A stretch of DNA of 64,000 nucleotides from Ariolimax columbianus (taxonomy: Eukaryota; Mollusca; Gastropoda; Stylommatophora; Arionidae): contig JAVGWX010000013.1 of NCBI GenBank assembly GCA_036924085.1, positions 53,240,404 to 53,304,403 on the forward strand, read 5' to 3'. The position numbers were made by a program, and so were the translations under genes. Below, one piece after another: positions 23,901 through 31,979 of the stretch. Positions within the stretch are counted from its first letter, which is position 1. The number at the start of each line of letters is the position of its first letter. The notes under the pieces were generated by a model that made no database searches, was not told the DNA's origin, and saw only the letters and a program-made list of their open reading frames with translations.

Positions 23901-24852
23901 CCGCCTGGAGAACCTGGTCCACCTTCATTAGCATGCTCGAGATGCGAGGAAAGCTACTGCAACCAGCCACTTAACGTCCTTTTCAGGGCGCACAAATGAA
24001 TAAGCCTACTCACTGTGGGCATGCGCAAACAACAATATCATAACTTAACGTTTTTATACTGGTTTAGAAGACACATCAGAGTCTGTAGACAACCAGTCAC
24101 ATCTGCATTACCCTGCTCTAAAAACTATGCACATCCAATCTATTCTTAAATGCATTAACTGTCTCTGCCTGCACCACCTTCTGGGGTAATGCATTCCAAG
24201 CATTCACCACTCTCTGACTAAAAAAATATTTCCTTATATCCAATCTGGACCTTTCTTTAGTTAATTTGTATCTGTGTCCTCTTGTTCTCGTTGGTGGTTG
24301 TATTTTGAAAAACTTGTTATAGTTGAATTTTACCTTTCCTGTAATTATCTTATACACATGTATTAAGTCACCTCGAATTCTTCTCTTTTTTTGACACCTG
24401 TCTTTTTGAGTTTTCATCATAACTGTAATTTTGGAATCCCACTATCAGTTTTGTCGCTCTTCTTTGTATTCTTTCCATATTGTTTATATCTCCTCTACGA
24501 TAAGGACTCCACACCTGTACACAGTACTCCAATCTAGGTCTAACTAATACTTTATACAGTTTTACAATCACCTCTTTACATAAATGAACACACAAAAGAG
24601 AAAACGGATTTTAAAGTAATCCACAGTTGCTGTATCATTCTGTCAGTGTTAAAAAAAATGCTTGTTTAAAAAAAAACACCCACGTAATTCGTGAAAATGA
24701 CACTATCAAATACTGTCAGTTTTTGTTAAAAAATGACACTTTTAATGCTAGATATTTAGAACATATATCAAACCATTACCAAGATACTCGACATTGCCGA
24801 AGTTAGGTGGACCGCCAGTTTGTGGCTGGGTCACCGCACCACAGGTCGCCAT
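11784..24852 (-). CDS. Tektin gene, first four coding exons (3' part outside window)
   Basis: Tektins are coiled-coil filament proteins inside ciliary and flagellar doublet microtubules. Four minus-strand exons join in phase: 24780-24852, 13105-13289, 12419-12719, 11784-11937 (713 nt, about 237 residues; tektins are usually 400-490). The start ATG at 24852 has a good context (AAGATGG). The N-terminal tail has LPWRPSSYY, the tektin-3-type motif. The second half has YTRFTPNDW, SERLRLESVRL, KRLGERIGDINFWKTEL and PLHISQECLYNR, the standard start of the tektin rod. All introns begin GT and end AG; exon end phases are 1, 0, 1 and 2. The C-terminal half with the tektin nonapeptide would lie left of position 1. 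Tektin-3-like is my best subtype; tektin-5 is possible. Confidence 0.9.
12216..12233. repeat. Poly-C tract (18 C)
   Basis: An uninterrupted run of 18 C in tektin intron 3. It is poly-G on the transcribed sense strand and may form G-quadruplex structure. Length is likely variable and error-prone in sequencing. Confidence 0.85.
12419..12719 (-). CDS. Tektin coding exon 3
   Basis: Acceptor TTTTTGCCAG|GTAAACC and donor AATAG|GTATTG. It encodes about 100 residues with FAAARNALYTRFTPNDWMAS and a heptad-like stretch rich in Arg/Glu up to GKRLGERI. This is the beginning of the coiled-coil rod and the most diagnostic part of the gene. It starts in phase 0 and ends in phase 1. Confidence 0.93.
13105..13289 (-). 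CDS. Tektin coding exon 2
   Basis: Acceptor TTCATGTAG|GT at 13290 and donor AAG|GTTAGT at 13104. The exon encodes the Pro/Thr-rich head ending in SLTTLPWRPSSYYQSAK. The LPWRP-S-YY string is what links the gene to tektin-3-type proteins. Confidence 0.85.
13290..13782. other. Tektin intron 1, unassigned part
   Basis: AT-rich sequence just 5' of exon 2 with no recognisable coding or repeat structure apart from short stretches near 13500-13620. Confidence 0.4.
13783..13962 (-). mobile_element. SINE, family 2, 5'-truncated
   Basis: The reverse complement matches the plus-strand copy at 62745-62965 over its 3' part: CTGGGTAGTGAG, TCGAGCACGTAAA, GGCAGTTAGAAATCGAAAAG and AGTAGGCTTAAC, ending CGGACAAA. 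The tRNA-like head is absent or diverged. Confidence 0.7.
14095..14765 (+). mobile_element. I-like LINE 3' fragment, (AAGT)n tail
   Basis: Fragments in several frames give IAPPEIRR-like sequence near 14248, FEHQVQNTRLKSRHSFLKT (14321 on), a linker to 14560, and CECD...DHLMTCPNLQET near 14590-14660, the Cys/His tail motif. It ends with GGACACAGAAAGTAAGTAAG, the same tail as the copy at 53500-54580. Frameshifts are frequent; it is old. Confidence 0.7.
14940..15780 (+). mobile_element. LINE reverse transcriptase remnant
   Basis: LKDKKSPGPDEITNEIL near 14990 is the usual run-in to LINE RTs. FQNAFDKVWKDELMAKLQE at 15349-15405 is motif A, followed by KWIKAFLHNQKARV and a decayed QGS-LF-VFISDL block near 15510-15555. 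Stops and frameshifts are throughout. It is related to the RT of the 36897-39174 element but far more degraded. Confidence 0.7.
15900..17400 (+). mobile_element. I-like LINE RT plus decayed RNase H
   Basis: FEKMLLAKYQ and a decayed QAGFRPG lie near 15930-16005, then FIDLTAAYDTVNH (motif A, 16090). QGSVLAPPLYNVYINNQPI sits at 16275 and FIHADDMTV (motif C, Asp pair kept) at 16350, followed by the thumb (KYLGI-like YLGITMNR) to 16776. Another frame continues to 17023 (SALAMCISVIEYAMSVY, DIAPPEI). An RNase H scrap (ALFTDSISFLQEL) is at 17347-17386. Related to the copies at 14095 and 53500. Multiple frameshifts. Confidence 0.8.
17401..17865. other. Unassigned intronic stretch
   Basis: A Lys-rich open frame (17389-17601) continues out of the RNase H scrap but resembles nothing. 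The A-rich tract near 17545 may mark the 3' end of that LINE. The rest is featureless. Confidence 0.35.
17866..18530. repeat. 31-bp minisatellite, about 21 units
   Basis: Units of 31 bp with ACTGAACTACACATGTAGAC and GTAACAAACAA; variants alternate CTACACATG and CTTCCCATG. It lies in tektin intron 1. It is open on the minus strand (18309-18551) only as a repeat artefact. Confidence 0.92.
18531..18939. other. Unassigned, possible LINE 5' debris
   Basis: A plus frame at 18541-18786 gives a Trp/Lys/Arg-rich peptide (KWSSQFYKWPYKLRRGELGE) without a recognisable family. Nothing else is seen. Confidence 0.3.
18940..19700 (+). mobile_element. Probable I/Jockey-like LINE endonuclease and linker debris
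   Basis: HTLRVYIVYCPSDKDHL (18958 on) resembles the start of an APE-type endonuclease block (VYCP-DK). At 19566-19653 KKRREMVILWAVLNSISRGARKDCKPYW resembles the linker just before the RT in these elements. Both are weak and frame-broken. Confidence 0.45.
19701..21039. other. Unassigned intronic DNA with one open frame
   Basis: A 114-residue plus frame (20215-20559, with a 104-residue frame opposite) shows no motif I recognise. It has no splice-site or codon pattern that would argue for an exon. No repeat structure was found; short A/T tracts only. Confidence 0.35.
21040..21744 (+). mobile_element. LINE RT remnant
   Basis: FKNYIPVSLLICIDKLAKIIIKR (21258-21328) is the first RT block (NYRPVSLL). 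A frame-shifted YDEKAFDTIWKD (motif A) lies at 21599-21634, then KYSARGRIYK and HYLKDITARA. It is of the same broad group as the RT/RNase H elements and heavily degraded. Confidence 0.6.
21745..21960 (+). mobile_element. tRNA-derived SINE, diverged
   Basis: GATCGTGGGTTCAAATTCCTGG carries a good Pol III box B. An upstream GGGGTCGAGTC is a poor box A. A T-run and CTAACTGAGG follow, then a tail ending near the CTAGCAATGG at about 21950. Family not shared with other copies in the window. Confidence 0.45.
22010..22785 (+). mobile_element. Two successive LINE 3' ends
   Basis: Two diverged copies of the same C-terminal block lie head to tail: RRHVPKWQTMLYKWSDNIRR and WAATSLSDCTIRA (about 22203-22305), and RWARSRQCCKWKSSIKRWTN with LSECTIKAR (about 22605-22695). 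This Arg-rich RW-DNI-W pattern is the usual C-terminus of several LINE families. The second ends in TCATTATCATTATTG, a typical short-repeat 3' tail. Confidence 0.6.
22840..23180. repeat. Degenerate AT-rich tandem repeat, unit about 36-40 bp
   Basis: About eight diverged units built on GAATATCCAATAAATAAATC followed by ATAAAGAGA-like sequence. Units differ in length and sequence, so the array is old. Confidence 0.75.
23181..23672. other. Unassigned intronic stretch
   Basis: A T-rich tract near 23195-23215. A fragment near 23455-23470 (TATTCAATCCCCG) resembles a decayed SINE box B. No coding signal. Confidence 0.3.
23683..24033 (+). mobile_element. Short non-autonomous element A, copy 1 (351 bp)
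   Basis: Flanked by a perfect 10-bp direct repeat AATATCATAA (23673-23682 and 24034-24043). The body begins GGGAGGAAGACTAAC and ends GCAAACAAC. It matches the copy at 57616-57973 along its length, including GCATAGCACAACCGCCTGGAG. No terminal inverted repeats, no Pol III boxes and no coding capacity are visible, so the class is unknown (SINE-like or LINE-derived). Confidence 0.8.
24060..24595 (-). pseudogene. CR1-like LINE RT C-terminal fragment
   Basis: LVRPRLEYCVQVWSPYRRGD, NNMERIQRRATKLIVG and (after a frameshift near 24410) TRGHRYKLTKERSRLDIRKYFFSQRVVNAWNALP then FKNRLD form the classic thumb and C-terminus of CR1-type RTs. The 3' UTR contains the CR1-like palindromic TGGTTGTCTACAGACTC... 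AACCAGTATA. It is 5'-truncated and inserted just 5' of element A in tektin intron 1. Confidence 0.85.
24780..24852 (-). CDS. Tektin coding exon 1
   Basis: Encodes MATCGAVTQPQTGGPPNFG and NVEYL, then one base of the next codon. The donor is G|GTAATGG just below 24780. The link to the exon at 13289 is inferred: this exon ends in phase 1 and that one begins with the two missing bases (Leu-Gly-Ala). N-terminal tails of tektins vary, so this exon is the least certain of the four. The upstream frame is open but holds no better start. Confidence 0.7.
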
Positions 24853-24898
24853 CTTCCTCTTGAGGGACTGACGATGCTCAAGCAGGTATCCCCGCTGC

Positions 24899-24911
24899 GT
24901 TACGTTGTTAC
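24899..24911 (-). promoter_or_regulatory. Possible RFX X-box upstream of tektin
   Basis: The minus strand reads GTAACAACGTAAC about 47 bases before the tektin ATG. It matches 10 of 12 positions of the X-box pattern GTNRCC-(0-3)-RGYAAC bound by RFX factors, which drive many ciliary genes. A chance match is possible. Confidence 0.3.
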
Positions 24912-25066
24912 TACAGACACAAATTGTGCCTGACAAAATAACTACTCTAAAAATGATTCCGTCACAGCAATACAATTTACGTCATGTGGCCTATATTTAT
25001 TTGTAACATATGTTGGTTAGAGATTTTTTGGTCAAATAACGTATAGTAGAACACACCCGAAATGGA

Positions 25067-25160
25067 GATGTGTTAATTACCACAATGAGTATATTTACTC
25101 TTTTGTGCGCTTTGATGTGTTAATTACCACAATGAGTATATTTACTCTTTTGTGCGCTTT
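25067..25160. repeat. Perfect 47-bp tandem duplication
   Basis: Two identical 47-bp units, 25067-25113 and 25114-25160, starting GATGTGTTAATTACCACAAT. They lie about 215 bp upstream of the tektin ATG, in its promoter-side sequence. Being identical, the duplication is recent. Confidence 0.9.
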
Positions 25161-25199
25161 GAAAAATGCGTTAGTGGCAGGTTAAAGTAGTGTTTCTCA

Positions 25200-25335
25200 A
25201 ATCCCGAGCGCGCTGATAAAGGTGCACCGTGACACTCCAGGCGGTTGTGCTATGCTTCTCTTCATCTGATTGACGCTCACTACTACGGGGATCACGTCCA
25301 TTGACATCTCGTCAGTCAGAATGCTCTGGATTCAG
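25200..25335 (-). mobile_element. Element A, internal fragment
   Basis: The reverse complement shares CGTAGTAGTGAGCG and GCATAGCACAACCGCCTGGAG with the two full copies of element A. Both ends are missing. Confidence 0.6.
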
Positions 25336-25341
25336 CATGTT

Positions 25342-25737
25342 TTAGGAAACACTACAATTAAGAAAGATAGTGCTCTTGGTCAATATATTGTGCCTAATTA
25401 AATTTAAAAATATGTGCTTTTGTTGTTCGTCCATCACGAGCGATGAGGACCTTTTCTTTTTTAACTTAGGCAGTCCTTCCAGTCGAGAATTCTGTAATTC
25501 TGGGTTGTGGATGGGTGCGGTGATGGCTGACGAGTCCGATTTGGGATCTGCATACTCACAGGCAGTGAGAGCATGGAAAGTTCGCTTTGCGAGACGGTGA
25601 TCATGATTGTCAGCAAAACCATGTAGCTCATCCGCTTTATTGCTCAGCCAGGAGTCCCTCAACTGACGCAGTTGCTTGGCTGTAGTGTAGCTTGTCAGCG
25701 GACTTACGCTCTCCGCTTCGCCACTCGTCGTCGTCAC
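25342..25737 (-). pseudogene. LINE linker region (between endonuclease and RT)
   Basis: QLRQLRDSWLSNKADELHGFADNHDHRLAKRTFHAL matches the run of Trp/Lys/Ala/Asp residues found between the endonuclease and RT in common animal LINEs (pattern RD-W---KA-EI---AD). A related frame extends to 25873. No RT blocks follow, so it is a fragment. Confidence 0.5.
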
Positions 25738-26218
25738 ATGACTCGACTGTGTTAGTACTTGATAAATGAAAATAGAATGACTTGCGCGATGAATTTAATT
25801 TATTAAGGGAGAAAGGGTTGCGCGGTTCGTCGACCTCACTTTCTCTCCCGAGTCCAACTTTAACCAGTGGCAAGACAAGTCAGGACGGCTGGATATGGAC
25901 TTGGGTGCAGTGGATGACCACGGCTGCTCACGTGCCTCGCCGTGTTCTGTGCGGTCCACACCGTTCAGCACATTTGCTGTCGAGGTAGTCTGATGACGAA
26001 TTTCCTGCTTAGCTGGCTGGGCTTGAGAAGGTCAGGGCAAATCTAAAAACGCTTTCCTTGTTCTTGGCTTCCTACTTTTTCTTTTACCACCTCTCCTGCT
26101 CATTTTCTTTCCGTTCGTTTGGGTCTCTCACTAACAACAACTCCGAGGTAGGCAAGACGTCTTGTCATCTCCAGTGGTAACGAGTGACTCTTACACACCT
26201 CCGATCTAAGTGTTAGAA
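25738..26218. other. Unassigned intergenic stretch
   Basis: Minus frames near 26046-26291 are rich in Lys/Arg (SERPKRTERKMSRRGGKRKS) and could be LINE ORF1 debris. This cannot be supported further. Confidence 0.3.
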
Positions 26219-26539
26219 GGTGCCTCGAGAGTACGTGTACATTCCGGTGAGTATAAGCTTCTGGTCGAGCGCCGTGACTGGCCACTGACACGTCAGCTTC
26301 GGATATTCTATGACATTTAATCTGCCTTCAAAACTCAAATGAATTCAAGAAGTGTTTTATCGATGGAACACCACACGAGGACCGTACTATACAATTAGTA
26401 CAAGTGAAAATAGATACATCTATGTCCCGTATTCTAGTTGTAGTCGAACTCTAAGCCTATCGTCCGCTATTCCCGACAACGCGTGAGCGCAAACTTGCTG
26501 GGCCGTGCCGCGAAAATGCACACGTACTCTCGAGGCACC
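26219..26539. mobile_element. Candidate foldback/MITE with 24-bp inverted ends
   Basis: The left arm 26219-26242 (GGTGCCTCGAGAGTACGTGT then ACAT) is repeated inverted at 26516-26539 with one mismatch, 321 bp overall. No target-site duplication is clear and no other copy is present in the window, so it may instead be an inverted local duplication. Confidence 0.4.
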
Positions 26540-26605
26540 TTGCTAAGAAATATATAATTAATAATAATAATAATAAGTACATTATTATGTACTAAACGAG
26601 TACAT

Positions 26606-26870
26606 ATATCTTGGGCGCTGCGTAGCGCAGTGGTTAGCGCGCTGGCTTGGGATCTGAGTGGTCCTGGGTTCATTCCGTTGAGACGGTAATGTTTTTTTCA
26701 GACCGCAATGGCTCCCGTGTCGACCCATCCATAAATGGGTACCGTTTCAGTCCGTGAAGTAAAGGCGGTCGGCGTGATGCTGAACCACATCATCCACTAA
26801 GTGCCGTGGTTTACAAAATAATATGGGCTCAACACCACATGCGCCGCATGGCGTGACAGGATATTTTCAT
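26606..26870 (+). mobile_element. tRNA-derived SINE, family 3, complete
   Basis: TAGCGCAGTGGTTAGCGCG is a strong box A and GGGTTCATTCCGTT a box B. The body AAATGGGTACCG..TTCAGTCCG is shared with the copy at 35123-35356. Direct repeats of 25 bp with two mismatches flank it (26581-26605 and 26871-26895). Confidence 0.85.
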
Positions 26871-26895
26871 ATTATTATCTACTCAACGAGTACAT

Positions 26896-28100
26896 CCCAG
26901 GTCATCCCGTAACCAGTGAGGTAGTTGAGGCCCACATGAAGACATCCTCATAACCCCACGCCACTCTTCTCTGTCAGCGACCGCTGCCTGTGCCTCTTCT
27001 AGTCGGAGATTGGTCCATTCTTTTATGTTGTCTTCCTACCTCTTTTTGGGACGCATCTTCGTCGTCTGCCTTGCACCTTTTCGTGCAAAATCGTATTTGC
27101 AAGACCATTTGATATCGATATGTGACCTTACTAAGCGAGTTTCCTTCTTTTGACAGTTGCCAAGAGGTATTAAAAATGCCCCATTGCTATTATAATTCTA
27201 TCTCGTATTTCCTCATTTGTAACTCGATCTTTGTACGTGTTTTAAAAGTCTTCGAAAACATCTCCAAAGCCTGTATCCTTCGCTGAAGGTCAGCTGTAAC
27301 TCCCATGTCTCACAAGCATAGAGGAATATTGACAGGACCAATATAGGCATTGTTCTGATTTTCGCGCATAGTGCTAACCATTTATCTTGCCAAATTGTGT
27401 TAAGCCGTGCAAGCGCCGCTATTGTATGGGCTATTCTGGCCAACACCTCACATTTTGATCCTTCATCACTGACAATTGAACCAAGATATTCAAAACAGTC
27501 AACCACTTCGAGTTCCTGGCCATTATCTTCGTTCGGCCCCCTATCTTGACAGTACCAACGTGACCTCCAAGTGCCTCACTCATAATTCCCTCAAGGAATA
27601 TATTGAAAAGAGTTGGAGAGAGTGTACACCCCTGTCTCACACCAACTTTGTGCGAAATCAGTCCCCGTGCCTCCCATTTACAAGAACTCCGCTAGACGTC
27701 TTGCCATACAGGTGTCCAAGGACCGTTATAATATTTTCGTTGATTTTATACATCCTCATTGTTGCCCATAGCGTTTTATGCCATAGCCTATCAAACGCCT
27801 TCTTAAAATAAACATACACATGATACAGTTTTTGGTGCTGTTCTAGATATTTCTCGCTTAACAGCCTTAAATTAGATATCTGTTCTGCAGTGCTTCTTCC
27901 CTGTCTTGCTCTTCAGCAATGATGTTCTCTCCTTGGGGTTTCAATCGGTCGAGGATTTCACTTAGCATGACCTTGCTAGGGTGACTGACGAGGCTTATTG
28001 TTCTGTAATGTTGGCACAGCTTTAGGTTTCCAGACTTAGATAACGGTATAACCATCGATTTTATCCACAATCCGACCAGTTTCCTGTCGCCCATATTTTG
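26896..28100 (-). mobile_element. LINE family B: RT pieces to 3' end
   Basis: On the minus strand, in order: SMVIPLSKSGNLKLCQHYRT and ISLVSHPSKVML (28045-27950), IIAEEQ near 27915, RQGCTLSPTLFNIFLEGIM (27635 on), FEYLGSIVSDEGSKCEVLAR (27500 on), then SIFLYACETWEL near 27310. The C-terminus has KRRKLA-like blocks (27160) and an Arg-rich tail to about 26910. Motif A and the YADD block are lost through deletions. Sister fragments are at 33845 (3' end), 51790 (endonuclease) and 29916-30620. Confidence 0.8.
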
Positions 28101-28129
28101 TTACAGATGTGTGTCAGGCATCTATCTTG

Positions 28130-28745
28130 GAGAACATCTATTTTGGAGAATAACCTGGAACTTGAACTGACAACGGCCGTCTATAAACACAGTCCTGGAA
28201 GATTGCCATGACCAAGACCTACGACTCTCCCTTTTCAATTTCACTGTACACCCTGTTATGTACTGCGGTGCTGAGACGAGGACACTAATAAAATAACTAC
28301 ATGACAAATTTAGAGTTACCCAGGCCTCCCTTGATTGGAATCACTTTTAGGAACCAACTTATGCAAGGTCTTCACAATTCGGACATAAGACGATTGTCCT
28401 TGGTGAAGGATGCGGTAATTCATGCAGACAAGGCAAAACATAGATAGACAGGTCACATGTTAAGATAAAACGGTGGTCGATGGAGCCCAACAACAGCAGT
28501 CTGGTACCCCCCTAGGTAATAAGGGACCTCCAATGCGTTGGTCTGATTTCCTTGTTGTGCGCTGCAACATCTGAGATGTCTCTAGACGAGTACTTACCAC
28601 TCACTGGACTTCCGTTACCAAAGACAGGGTCCGCTGGAGACTTAGTTGAGACCCACAGCTACGCTGAGGAACAGAATATCAAGATCAAGATAATAGTTTT
28701 AAAAAAAAGAAATAAAAGATTGGAGAAACACTATGTTACCAAAAA
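28130..28745 (+). mobile_element. LINE 3' fragment
   Basis: VMYCGAETRTLIK (28257 on), SLDWNHFRNQL-like and DIRRLSLVKDAVIHADKAKH are thumb and C-terminal blocks of another LINE on the plus strand. They are followed by PPMRWSDFL and RVRWRLS near 28620. Frames shift repeatedly. Confidence 0.6.
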
Positions 28746-28889
28746 ATAACATAGACATTTTAAAGAGAGTACTGCGGTGTAGGCGATCATCCTATCTATC
28801 AATGTTTTAGCTTATTTTTATTTAGAATTTGCTATAAAATGCTAACTACGATTGAAGAAACCAGAACAATCACAAAAACTAGCAAAGTG

Positions 28890-29065
28890 AAATTTAAGTG
28901 CTCCAAACAGCTAAAAATCTGCCCAATTTACAGGAGAAGTGCAGAGAACAGGGCCATCCGATCTATGTAACGTTTGTAGACCTCACAGGCGTTCGACTTG
29001 GTTAACAGAAATGGTCTTTTCGAACTTTTCGTGAAGATCGCCACCCCCGAGAGCTCTGGTATCTT
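28890..29065 (+). mobile_element. LINE RT motif A scrap
   Basis: A frame-broken block reads KCREQGHPIYVTFVDLTGVR and FDLVNRNGLFELF, matching VDLTKAFD-VNR of a common LINE RT. Only this segment is present. Confidence 0.5.
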
Positions 29066-29079
29066 GTTCCTGCCGGTTG

Positions 29080-29644
29080 TTAATGGTTGTTAAATAATTT
29101 GCTATAATTTCCATCGTTTTTGAAGTTGGTCATTATGGAATCTGCATATATATTGAATAGATAAGGGAAGAGTATGCATCCATGCCTTACGCCACTTTGA
29201 ACTTCAAACCAGTCTGACATTTCTAATTTTTTCCTTTGTTTTTGTAATGCTCCAATCCTGCTCCAGGTGTCCAGTATGTATTGTTTCTTGTCCTGCCGGA
29301 TCTCTCTTCTAATTTCTCTTGTGCTGTTTATGCATTTGTCGCTACTGGTTCTATCCCATATTGTTTTAACTTGTTTTTGTCTTCTATGACTCTCATGGTC
29401 TTTTATGTGGTGTAACTCTGATGTTTGTGACTTTTTTAGGTACACTGCTACTTGCAGATGAGATGAGAATAATTCCTGCATGTGTTGCGATTCCATCGGA
29501 TATCATGTCTTCTTGCACTGCCATGAGCATCGCAAACTTATTTGTAAACTCTATTGTATATTCTAGTGGTATTAGGTTGACGTCTTAAGAGTATTGGTCT
29601 TGGGATTTTCAACAGTTTTTCTAGTCTTATCTTGATGTCTGCGA
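29080..29644 (-). pseudogene. LINE RT and linker fragments
   Basis: Minus strand: REIRREIRQDKKQYI (linker), then, after an internal deletion, MSDWFEVQSGVRHGCILFPY and LFNIYADSIM (RT block B'). Before it, 29575-29645 gives QILLADIKIRLEKLLKI-like endonuclease C-terminus. With 29916-30620 it appears to form one LINE interrupted by a SINE. Confidence 0.65.
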
Positions 29645-29915
29645 GTAGTATCTGGTGGTCTTTCTCTTCTTCTTGCGTTCGCCTTATTTTCATATTCCCC
29701 AAGGTGATGTGCGTTGCACTGTTTTGATTTTGCGCCTATCGGCCCAGTGCATCCGACTTTGCATTTTATGTAAGGGTCTGCTTCTTTTGGCATTTTCTAA
29801 GGGTTTGCTTTTCCCGAGATAATGCCGGTGATGTGATTCGGAAGCGAACCCATCACCTTCGGGTTGTGAGCCGTGTCACTTAACCATCAGCCGACGACGT
29901 CCCTCAGCTGCAATC
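29645..29915 (-). mobile_element. tRNA-derived SINE, family 4, inside LINE endonuclease
   Basis: The minus strand begins with CGTCGGCTGATGGTTAAGTG (box A) and GATGGGTTCGCTTCC (box B). The core GTCGGATGCACTGGGCC and AGGCGCAAAAT and the 3' AATAAGGCGAACGCAA are shared with the copy at 55565-55785. Endonuclease coding resumes on both sides, so the SINE inserted into that LINE. Confidence 0.85.
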
Positions 29916-30620
29916 TGCAGCTGGTAGTGTATACACGGATATCACATCTGACCTCCATCTTTGTGGCATTAGAATGTAGTCTATTTCATTTCTGCTGTTC
30001 CCATCCGGCGAAGTCCACACGTATATAGTCGTGTGGGGTGTTGTTGAAAAAGCATATTTGCGATGGAGAGATTGTTTTCCATACACAATTCTATGAGCTT
30101 TTCTCCACTTTCATTTCTGACCGTAATCCAAAGGACCCATGTACTCTCTTCTTCTCTTATTCTGTCGCTTCCTCTTTTCACATTGAAATCTCTTATGATT
30201 ATCATGATGTCTCTTTTCTATACTTTATTTACGGTCTCTTGTAAATCATAGTTAAACTCGTCTATCTCTGCTTCCACTGCTGTTGCAGTTGGTGCGTACA
30301 CTTGTATTTTTGTGATGTTTCTATATTTCGTTTTGAATCTGATCTTGATTACCCGATCATTAACTGGATTGTATCGAAGCAGTGTTGCAGACGTTCCTTT
30401 CGCTAAAAGGAAACCAACTCCGCCATAACTCCTCATTTGTCTCCCTGAAAATACAAAGCATCTTCCTGTGTGGGGACTGAAATAGCCCTGACCCGCTCAT
30501 CTGTGTATCGAGATCACCACTTTTGTTCTATCCATTTCCTTCAAAATCATGTTTTACTTGATATAGGCTTTTTGTGTTTCATGTTCCAATTCTAAGTTTT
30601 TGGATCAGATCAGTGCCAGG
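29916..30620 (-). pseudogene. LINE family B APE-type endonuclease domain
   Basis: Minus strand blocks: KLRIGT (30610), GGVGFLLAKG (30425), KIQVYAPTATAVEAEID (30310), IIIRDFNVKRGSDRI (30200; the usual GDFN is now RDFN) and LCMENNLSIANMLFQQHP (30085). They continue into EIDYILMPQRWRSDV near 29965. This is the target-nicking endonuclease of a LINE. Frameshifts and stops are present. Same order as the plus copy at 51790-52560. Confidence 0.85.
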
Positions 30621-31439
30621 ATTCACTGTGTTCCCGTAGGGCTTTTGACCGTCATCACTAATATTTGTACTTGACCTAGCATTGTTCTCATTCCCACCTT
30701 GCTTACTTGATCTGACTGGTATGGGGGTCTCACCATTGGATCTTTAAGTTGTCTTATATTTAGCTGTCAAGATATTCTTGGCAATTTACCTACAGTAGTT
30801 TGTCATTGCTTTCTGTATGATTCTCGTCGCTATTCCACTACTGTTTCCTGGTGCGCCCTAGGCCTGATACGAGGATGGTCCAACTCCTGCCTTCCAAGCC
30901 GTCGTCAATTATGGTGACTGTGTGTGCCATATAGAGCGGGGGCGGGGGGGGGCGGGAGTGGAGTGCTTGGGGAAGATAAGGAAACTCATCCGCGGTATCT
31001 CACGTAGTTTAGCCGGCCAGTAAAAGCCGTTGCCCGGGTGGGGGGGGGGGAGGGGGGTGGCGCTGCCACACACTAGCAGTCTCGTGAAGCCATACGCGAG
31101 TTAGGCAGGAGTGTGGGAACCAAATAGGATTCAGGTCAACCTGCGCTACTAAAAAGTAATTGCCTTTCATCATGAGGTACTCTCCTCCCTCCTCCCTTTC
31201 TATATATATATGCTTGTACGTGGTGCAAGAGTGAGGAAGGAGGACAAGGTAAGGTCTGACCAGTAGCAAATGCCAGGTCAAATCTCAGCTGAAATGGATC
31301 TCCTGAGGAATCTGTCTGCTGCATTGATGGTGAAATGTGAATCTTTTTATGTTATCCTGTGACTTATACCATTGTTTTCTTCTACGCATCCATTTTCAGT
31401 ACATGTGCCTTATAAGATAATTCCGCGAAAGGAACCCAA
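30621..31439. other. Unassigned; G-rich tracts
   Basis: G-runs at 30937-30965 and 31037-31061 could form quadruplexes. A short TA microsatellite lies at 31201-31211. No gene is recognised; the minus frames at 31009-31324 look accidental. Confidence 0.4.
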
Positions 31440-31680
31440 TAAAATTACAAGCATTTGAACATAACATGTATAGATAAGTACAAGTCTTTTGATAGAAATG
31501 ATAGAAATCAACTATGGACACTATTAGAGGATCATGGAATAAAGGGACAACTACTAGATAATGTGAGATTGTTGTACGATAAGAATACAGATGTTACAAA
31601 AAGACAACTGAAAGAAATCATTTATGCTTTTGAAATAACATGAATAGGACAGGAATGTGCCCGTTCATCGTGTTCAACAT
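31440..31680 (+). mobile_element. LINE RT motif A fragment
   Basis: KSFDRNDRNQLWTLLEDHGI and KGQLLDNVRLLYDKNT (31482-31590) are an RT motif A and following helix. A decayed block B' (PFIVFNI) lies near 31660. The essential Asp is retained (SFDRND) but the domain is otherwise absent. Confidence 0.65.
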
Positions 31681-31979
31681 TTAAGTTAAATCACGCCCGC
31701 TCCCTGTGGTACACAGGTCTTCAGTAAATACACGCCAGGTCATTCTACCCCAGACTATCCATTCAAGCTCTGTCCACGTTTTCTCTGTTTCCTTTTTTGT
31801 GTGTCGAGCTGTCCTCTCCATGTGTGTTTTGATCTGCCTCTATTTCTCTAGCCATGGGGATTCCAGAACAGAGTAATGTAATGCTGTCAGCTGGTTTTTT
31901 AAAATGTGTGTTCAATCCAACGGTAGGGCATTTGTGATCTGTACTTGGCATTTGTTGGCTTGACCAAGGTCGCCGTCAG
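31681..31979. other. Unassigned
   Basis: A minus frame (31763-31951) with EIEADQNTHGEDSSTHKKGN and RENVDRA could be LINE linker debris; not assignable. Confidence 0.3.

Noticed and set aside
31009..31324. Minus-strand exon near the G-rich tracts
   Set aside because: No family resemblance or good splice signals; the proline run comes from the poly-G tract.
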